This document shows positions 14,512 through 17,940 of a stretch of 17,940 nt of DNA, piece after piece. Every line of letters begins with the position of its first letter. Position 1 is the first letter of the stretch. Origin of the DNA: Massilia sp. Its GTDB lineage: Bacteria > Pseudomonadota > Gammaproteobacteria > Burkholderiales > Burkholderiaceae_D. The translations under genes and the position numbers were made by a program. The notes beneath the pieces are model-generated. The model searched no databases, was not told the DNA's origin, and was given only the letters and a program-made list of their open reading frames with translations. The DNA is taken from contig JAQGNM010000126.1 of assembly GCA_028291845.1 (NCBI GenBank), positions 1 through 17,940 on the forward strand, given 5' to 3'.

Positions 14512-15051
14512 GGTGAGCCTCCAAATGTCATGGCAATCGGTCGACGGCTGGGGAGCCGCTGTCTTCGCTGTCTTCGCTATGTTTACAAGTTCATCGATAT
14601 GGCTGCGAGCTGCTTCCTCCGTCAATGCAGCGGCACCGGCGCCGGCGTCGGCATCGTCGAAGCGCTCCACCAGCGCTTGCTCCGATTTGAGCGCCACGTT
14701 TTCCACATGGCGCTGTTGCCGCGTGGTTTTGCTGATGCGCAGCTCTTCCTTGATGCGCACCCGCCGCTCGATCACCAGCACCTCCTCGAGCACCGGCACC
14801 ACCAGCGTGTCGCCCTCGTAGCGCGTGACCGGCGCCTGATCGGCGGCGACCACGCGATCGACCGCCACCCGCTCCACCGCCACGTCTTCCTGGCGCAGCA
14901 ATTGGTCGACCTGTTCGATGCGTTCGCTGACGGAAGTGCGCACGCGCACGCCGCGGCCGGTGTCGCGCTGGCGCACACCGACGTGCAGCTGCTCCTGCAC
15001 CAGGGGGATGGTAATTGCCTCATCGGCATCGGGACGCGCTGGCTGCGACAT
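13351..15051 (-). CDS. Composite double-DUF2382 (YsnF/AvaK-type) stress protein, in-frame fusion
   Basis: One open frame from ATG 15051 gives 566 residues. The first DUF2382 module spans about residues 13-133 (ITIPLVQEQLHVGVRQRDTG, EEVLVIERRVRIKEELRI). It is followed by a non-conserved stretch (about 134-180) and then by a complete second protein starting at Met181. That second protein comprises a general-stress-protein-17M-like N-domain, a Gln/Gly-rich linker, a second DUF2382 module and a Trp/Tyr-rich tail. DUF2382 proteins are widespread stress-associated proteins of unknown mechanism. The start at 15051 is chosen because GGAGG lies seven bases before it. The frame extends to 15117 without an RBS. 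A strong internal GGAGG-ATG at 14511 suggests the downstream half is also, or only, made separately. A frameshift joining two original genes cannot be excluded. Both halves lie divergent to the GNAT gene. Confidence 0.6.
   Translation of the reverse strand: MSQPARPDADEAITIPLVQEQLHVGVRQRDTGRGVRVRTSVSERIEQVDQLLRQEDVAVERVAVDRVVAADQAPVTRYEGDTLVVPVLEEVLVIERRVRIKEELRISKTTRQQRHVENVALKSEQALVERFDDADAGAGAAALTEEAARSHIDELVNIAKTAKTAAPQPSTDCHDIWRLTMQHTLIAVFDNHADAQLAKDELRAAGFSSAEIRQDGAAGGGTGTGTGAQAGASGDPGSHSFGAGIRHFFSELFGTEDSKYSAPYSAAVARGQHVLTVAATEEREIERAADIVERYGPVDIDEESDGQFLKGGAGVTASMPMQQAGSQQSAGMSAQSATDNPQGNVQGGQAGSQQRAAEGTVLPVIEESLKVGKRAVQRGGLRIFQRLRETPVSETVSLREEHVSVERRPVDQPAAANLADLSNFQEKSIEVRETAEEAVVEKTARVVEEVVVAKQVSEHDQKIAETLLRTEVEVEQLPPSATSSSDSDNYFRQHYASNYSGSGRSYDDYLPAYSYGLGMAGQDSYRGRAWNDVEPSLRSDWEKRNPGSLWDDFKAAVRHGWEKITG
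14518..14522 (-). promoter_or_regulatory. Strong internal ribosome binding site in the DUF2382 frame
   Basis: On the minus strand GGAGG is followed by six bases (CTCACC) and ATG at 14511. It is as strong as the site before the outer start (GGAGG at 15059-15063, seven bases before ATG 15051). Its presence inside a longer open frame is the main evidence that translation restarts here. Confidence 0.75.
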
Positions 15052-15300
15052 CTGACATCCTCCGATCTTCCTCAATTCCAAGGTTGCGCTCATGGCGAAG
15101 TGCGCGGCTTGCGACACCGGCAGTCAGACAATCGTAGCGGGGTCGGCCAGCGCACACGTTCGGAAAACGGTGAAAATTTTTGTAGGATTTCGACCAATTC
15201 TCAAAAAATGTCTTTCGAAAAACTGCGCCCGCCACCGCCCTGTTTCAGCAAGCCCCGTTCTGCTACCATGGAACCATTCCCAGCCACAGCGAGCCGCCAG

Positions 15301-15762
15301 ATGCATATCCGCCCCGACGACCTGACGGACCCCGCCATCCACGCCCTGCTGGAAGAACACCTGCAAGACATGCATGCGCTGTCGCCGCGCGAGAGCGTGC
15401 ATGCGCTCGACCTGGAACGCCTGCGCCATCGGTCGATCAGCTTCTGGTCGGCCTGGGACGGCGCCACCCTGCTCGGCTGCGCGGCCCTGCGCGAACTCGA
15501 CGCCGGCCATGGCGAAATCAAATCGATGCGCACCCCGGATGCGCAGCGCCGGCGCGGCGCCGGCAAGGCCCTGCTGGCCCACATCATCGACGAGGCGGGG
15601 CGGCGCGGCTACCGGCGCCTGAGCCTGGAGACCGGTTCGCAAGATGGATTCAAGCCGGCGCAAACCCTGTACGCCCAGGCCGGCTTTGCCGTCTGCGGGC
15701 CGTTCGGCGACTACCGCGAAGACCCGAACAGCGTGTTCATGACGCGCGCACTGCCGGCGTAA
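15301..15762 (+). CDS. GNAT family N-acetyltransferase (YsnE-like)
   Basis: This 153-residue protein is a single GNAT domain. The acetyl-CoA binding motif A is RRRGAGKALLAHI (about residues 82-94). It is preceded by the beta-strand EIKSMRTPD and followed by RLSLETGSQDGFKPAQTLYAQAGF and a DPNSVFMTRAL terminus. The N-terminal MHIRPDDLTDPAIHALLEEH pattern is typical of the YsnE-like group, which supports ATG 15301. An in-frame ATG at 15268 would add 11 residues with no better RBS. The frame is open far upstream only because it is antisense to the DUF2382 gene. The acceptor substrate is unknown. It is divergent from the DUF2382 gene. Confidence 0.88.
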   Translation: MHIRPDDLTDPAIHALLEEHLQDMHALSPRESVHALDLERLRHRSISFWSAWDGATLLGCAALRELDAGHGEIKSMRTPDAQRRRGAGKALLAHIIDEAGRRGYRRLSLETGSQDGFKPAQTLYAQAGFAVCGPFGDYREDPNSVFMTRALPA

Positions 15763-15950
15763 GCCGCGCTCGCCATGGGCGCGAGAGGAGTAGACCGTTT
15801 GGGTTAGTGCCATCCGGCAACTATGCATTTACCATGCGGGAACTCGTGTATCGCTTTACGCGCACCGTTGAATTTTTTCCGGGCCCCATCCCTGCCTGAT
15901 GACACCGCCGCGGCGCACATGCCCGATGCATCATCCAACCAGGGAGTCCC

Positions 15951-17522
15951 ATGAATCACTTGCAACGCCTCAAGATCGGCCCGCGCCTGTTTCTCGCCTT
16001 CGGCGTGCTCGCCGTGTTCATGCTTGCCATCAGCCTGTTCGCCATCATCCGCATGGGCGACATCGCCCGCGCGGTCGAGTTCCAGAACGACGTCCGCACG
16101 CACAAGCTCGAACCGCTGTACGCGGCGCGCGAAGCGCTTGACCAGACCGGCCTGTCGGCGCGCAACGCGCTGGCGATCGCCGACCTGGCCGAAGCGACCA
16201 GGGAACTCGACAAGCTCGACGCCTTCAAGGCCGACTATCTACGCGAACTGCAGAAGGCGGCGCCGTACTTCAAGGATGACCGCCAGTACGCCATCGTCGA
16301 CGCCACCATGAAGAAGATGGCCAATGAACTGAACCGCGTACGCCCGCTGCGCACCAATGGCACGACAGCGGAGCTGGCCGCCTTCATCGCCAATGAATGC
16401 CGTCCGCTGCGGACCCAGGTGACCGCCGAGATCGATACCCTGCTGAAAAGCGTGCAGCAGGATGTCGACAGGGCCAGCGCCACCGCCGACCGCGTGTTCG
16501 GCGCCGCCAAGACCTGGATCGTCGCCGTCGGCGCCGCCGTGTTCGGCGTGACGATGCTGCTCGGCTACCTGATCACCGTATCGATCACCCGCCCCCTGCA
16601 GCAGGCGGTGAGCCTGGCTGAAACGGTGGCCGCCGGCGACCTCACCGCCAAAGTCGCCAGCGGCGCCGGCGACGAAGTGGGCCAGCTGCAGAACGCCATG
16701 CAGCGCATGGTCGCGAGCCTGTTCGGCATCATCGGCGACGTGCGCAGCGGCACCGAGGCGATCCATACCGGCGCCACCGAAATCAGCGCCGGCAACCGCG
16801 ATTTGTCGCAGCGTACCGAGCAGCAGGCGGTATCGCTCGAGCGCACCGCCCGCTCGATGAGCGAGCTGACCAGCACTGTCAAGCAAAATGCGCAAAACGC
16901 CCGTGAGGCCAATACGCTGGCGGTGACGGCGTCGGCAGTGGCCACCCGCGGCGGCGACCTGGTCTCGCGCGTGGTGGTGACGATGGATTCGATCAACGCC
17001 TCATCGAAAAAGATCGTCGACATCATCGGCGTGATCGACGCCATCGCCTTCCAGACCAACATCCTGGCGCTCAACGCGGCGGTGGAAGCGGCGCGCGCCG
17101 GCGAACAGGGCCGCGGCTTCGCCGTGGTGGCCTCGGAAGTGCGCAACCTGGCGCAGCGCTCGGCCGCCGCGGCCAAGGAAATCGCCGCCTTGATCGGCGA
17201 CTCGGTGGCCAAGGTGCACAGCGGCGGCGAGCTGGTAGCGCATGCCGGCAGCACCATGGACGAGATCGTCTCCAGCGTGCGCAAGGTCACCGACATCATG
17301 GGCGAGATCATGGCCGCCAGCCAGAACCAGAGCACCGACATCGAAGAGGTCAACGCCGCGGTCGGCCTGATGGACAGCGTCACCCAGCAGAATGCCGCGC
17401 TGGTGGAACAGGCGGCGGCGGCGTCGCAGTCGATGCAGGATCAGGCCGAACACCTGACGGCGGCGGTCAATGCGTTTAAATTGGAGCGTGGCGTGGGCCG
17501 CAGGTTGGCGCTGGCCGCGTAG
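15951..17522 (+). CDS. Methyl-accepting chemotaxis protein
   Basis: This 523-residue inner-membrane chemoreceptor has TM1 at about residues 12-32. The periplasmic part (about 33-187) is a four-helix-bundle (4HB_MCP) sensor, and TM2 is at about 188-210. A HAMP domain follows (SITRPLQQAVSLAETVAAGDL, about 210-265), then a long cytoplasmic coiled-coil signalling domain. The conserved hairpin tip includes IAFQTNILALNAAVEAARAG and EQGRGFAVVASEVRNLAQRS (around residues 365-400), which contacts CheA/CheW. There is no C-terminal NWETF-type CheR-tethering pentapeptide. The ligand is unknown. GGGAG lies before ATG 15951. No che genes are adjacent, so it is an orphan receptor. A large palindromic element begins five bases after its stop. 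Confidence 0.95.
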   Translation: MNHLQRLKIGPRLFLAFGVLAVFMLAISLFAIIRMGDIARAVEFQNDVRTHKLEPLYAAREALDQTGLSARNALAIADLAEATRELDKLDAFKADYLRELQKAAPYFKDDRQYAIVDATMKKMANELNRVRPLRTNGTTAELAAFIANECRPLRTQVTAEIDTLLKSVQQDVDRASATADRVFGAAKTWIVAVGAAVFGVTMLLGYLITVSITRPLQQAVSLAETVAAGDLTAKVASGAGDEVGQLQNAMQRMVASLFGIIGDVRSGTEAIHTGATEISAGNRDLSQRTEQQAVSLERTARSMSELTSTVKQNAQNAREANTLAVTASAVATRGGDLVSRVVVTMDSINASSKKIVDIIGVIDAIAFQTNILALNAAVEAARAGEQGRGFAVVASEVRNLAQRSAAAAKEIAALIGDSVAKVHSGGELVAHAGSTMDEIVSSVRKVTDIMGEIMAASQNQSTDIEEVNAAVGLMDSVTQQNAALVEQAAAASQSMQDQAEHLTAAVNAFKLERGVGRRLALAA

Positions 17523-17526
17523 CGCC

Positions 17527-17686
17527 GGGGACTGGCACGCGCGCGGCGGCGTAAGTTTTGCCAACCAGCTCGAAATGCGCGGTGCCTGTCCCCATTTTGA
17601 TTTGCCTCAACGTCAAAATGGGGACAGGCACCGCGCACTCGGCGGCATATGCAAGTTCATAAGCCGCCGCGCGCGTGCCAGTCCCC
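17527..17686. repeat. Perfect nested double palindrome (REP/BIME-like element)
   Basis: Two perfect 24-bp inverted repeats are nested symmetrically. The outer arms are 17527-17550 and 17663-17686 (starting GGGGACTGGCAC). The inner arms are 17577-17600 and 17613-17636 (containing GGTGCCTGTCCCC), with a 12-base loop. The spacers between outer and inner arms are 26 bases on both sides. The element fills the gap between two convergent genes, starting 5 bp after the chemoreceptor stop and ending 5 bp before the other stop, so it could act as a bidirectional terminator or mRNA-stabilising structure. It shares arm motifs with the element at 1-144. Confidence 0.92.
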
Positions 17687-17691
17687 GTTAC

Positions 17692-17940
17692 TTATCTCTT
17701 CCCCAGCAATTCACGGATCCGTTGGGCCAGTTGGGCCTGCTGATACGGCTTGCTCAGCAGCTGCACCCCCTCTCCCAGGCGGCCGTCGACGATCAGGGCG
17801 TTGCGCGTATAGCCGGACGTGAACAGTACTTTCAGCTGCGGCAGCAATGCCACCGCCTTGTGCGCCAGCTCGGTGCTGCTCACCGGCCCCGGCATCACCA
17901 CGTGGGTAAACAGCAAGTCGATGCGGCTGCCGGCGCCGGC
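17692..17940 (-). CDS. C-terminal receiver domain of a response regulator or hybrid kinase (partial)
   Basis: The frame ends at TAA (17692-17694) and is open to the window edge, so the gene begins outside. The visible 82 residues are the second half of a receiver domain: DLLFTHVVMPGP, then VLFTSGYTRNAL (conserved Thr/Ser switch) and LLSKPYQQAQLAQRI (conserved Lys-Pro). The end at a receiver domain and the VMPGP..TSGYTRNA..VD pattern are typical of the C-terminus of hybrid histidine kinases. The residue before VVMPG, normally the phosphoacceptor Asp, is His (codon CAC). No start is assigned. A TTG at 17914-17916 is in frame but lies within the domain. Confidence 0.85.
   Translation of the reverse strand, partial: AGAGSRIDLLFTHVVMPGPVSSTELAHKAVALLPQLKVLFTSGYTRNALIVDGRLGEGVQLLSKPYQQAQLAQRIRELLGKR

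Noticed and set aside
14068..15267. Upstream extension of the GNAT gene to 14068
   Set aside because: The extended frame is antisense to the DUF2382 gene. The GNAT domain begins at residue 2 from ATG 15301.

Overview
The window looks like chromosomal DNA from a GC-rich betaproteobacterium, most likely Oxalobacteraceae (Massilia, Duganella or Janthinobacterium type). This is inferred from protein character, codon bias and the intergenic GGGGACTGGCAC / GGTGCCTGTCCCC palindromes. No database search was possible. There are no rRNA, tRNA, CRISPR, transposase or phage genes. It is a sensory, signalling and stress-response region rather than an obvious island.

Layout. Positions 1-144 hold a palindromic repeat element. 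It is followed by a PhnA/YjdM-type zinc-ribbon protein (197-541), an oxalate/formate-type MFS transporter (925-2331) and, convergent with it, a Nu-class glutathione S-transferase (2347-3075, minus). An intergenic stretch with an operator-like palindrome and an inverted pair of DnaA-box-like sites comes next. Then follow a secreted HSL-type esterase (3449-4495, minus) and a divergent TPR-membrane-GGDEF diguanylate cyclase (4845-6932).

The most distinctive locus is 7291-10504. It encodes a double-domain KaiC-family ATPase whose stop overlaps the GTG start of a hybrid histidine kinase. No kaiA or kaiB is visible. The pair ends at a good intrinsic terminator, preceded by three phased 11-bp repeats. 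Next come an AI-2E family membrane protein with a long unexplained C-terminal cytoplasmic extension (10711-12612) and an exported c-type cytochrome (12690-13220).

On the minus strand, 13351-15051 is an unusual reading frame. Two DUF2382 (YsnF/AvaK-type) stress-protein modules are joined in frame, yet a strong internal Shine-Dalgarno and ATG sit at the junction. A four-copy 14-bp tandem repeat overlaps its stop codon. A YsnE-like GNAT acetyltransferase (15301-15762) and a methyl-accepting chemotaxis protein (15951-17522) follow. After them is a near-perfect nested double palindrome (17527-17686), and then the C-terminal end of a receiver domain whose phosphoacceptor aspartate position reads histidine (17692 to the window end, minus).

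Functionally, the diguanylate cyclase, KaiC/histidine kinase pair, chemoreceptor and receiver-domain protein are all signal-transduction modules. The esterase, GST, transporter, cytochrome and DUF2382 protein are envelope, metabolic or stress functions. Only the KaiC-kinase pair is clearly an operon. The two palindromic elements at the window edges share the same arm motifs and architecture, and so probably belong to one repeat family in this genome.
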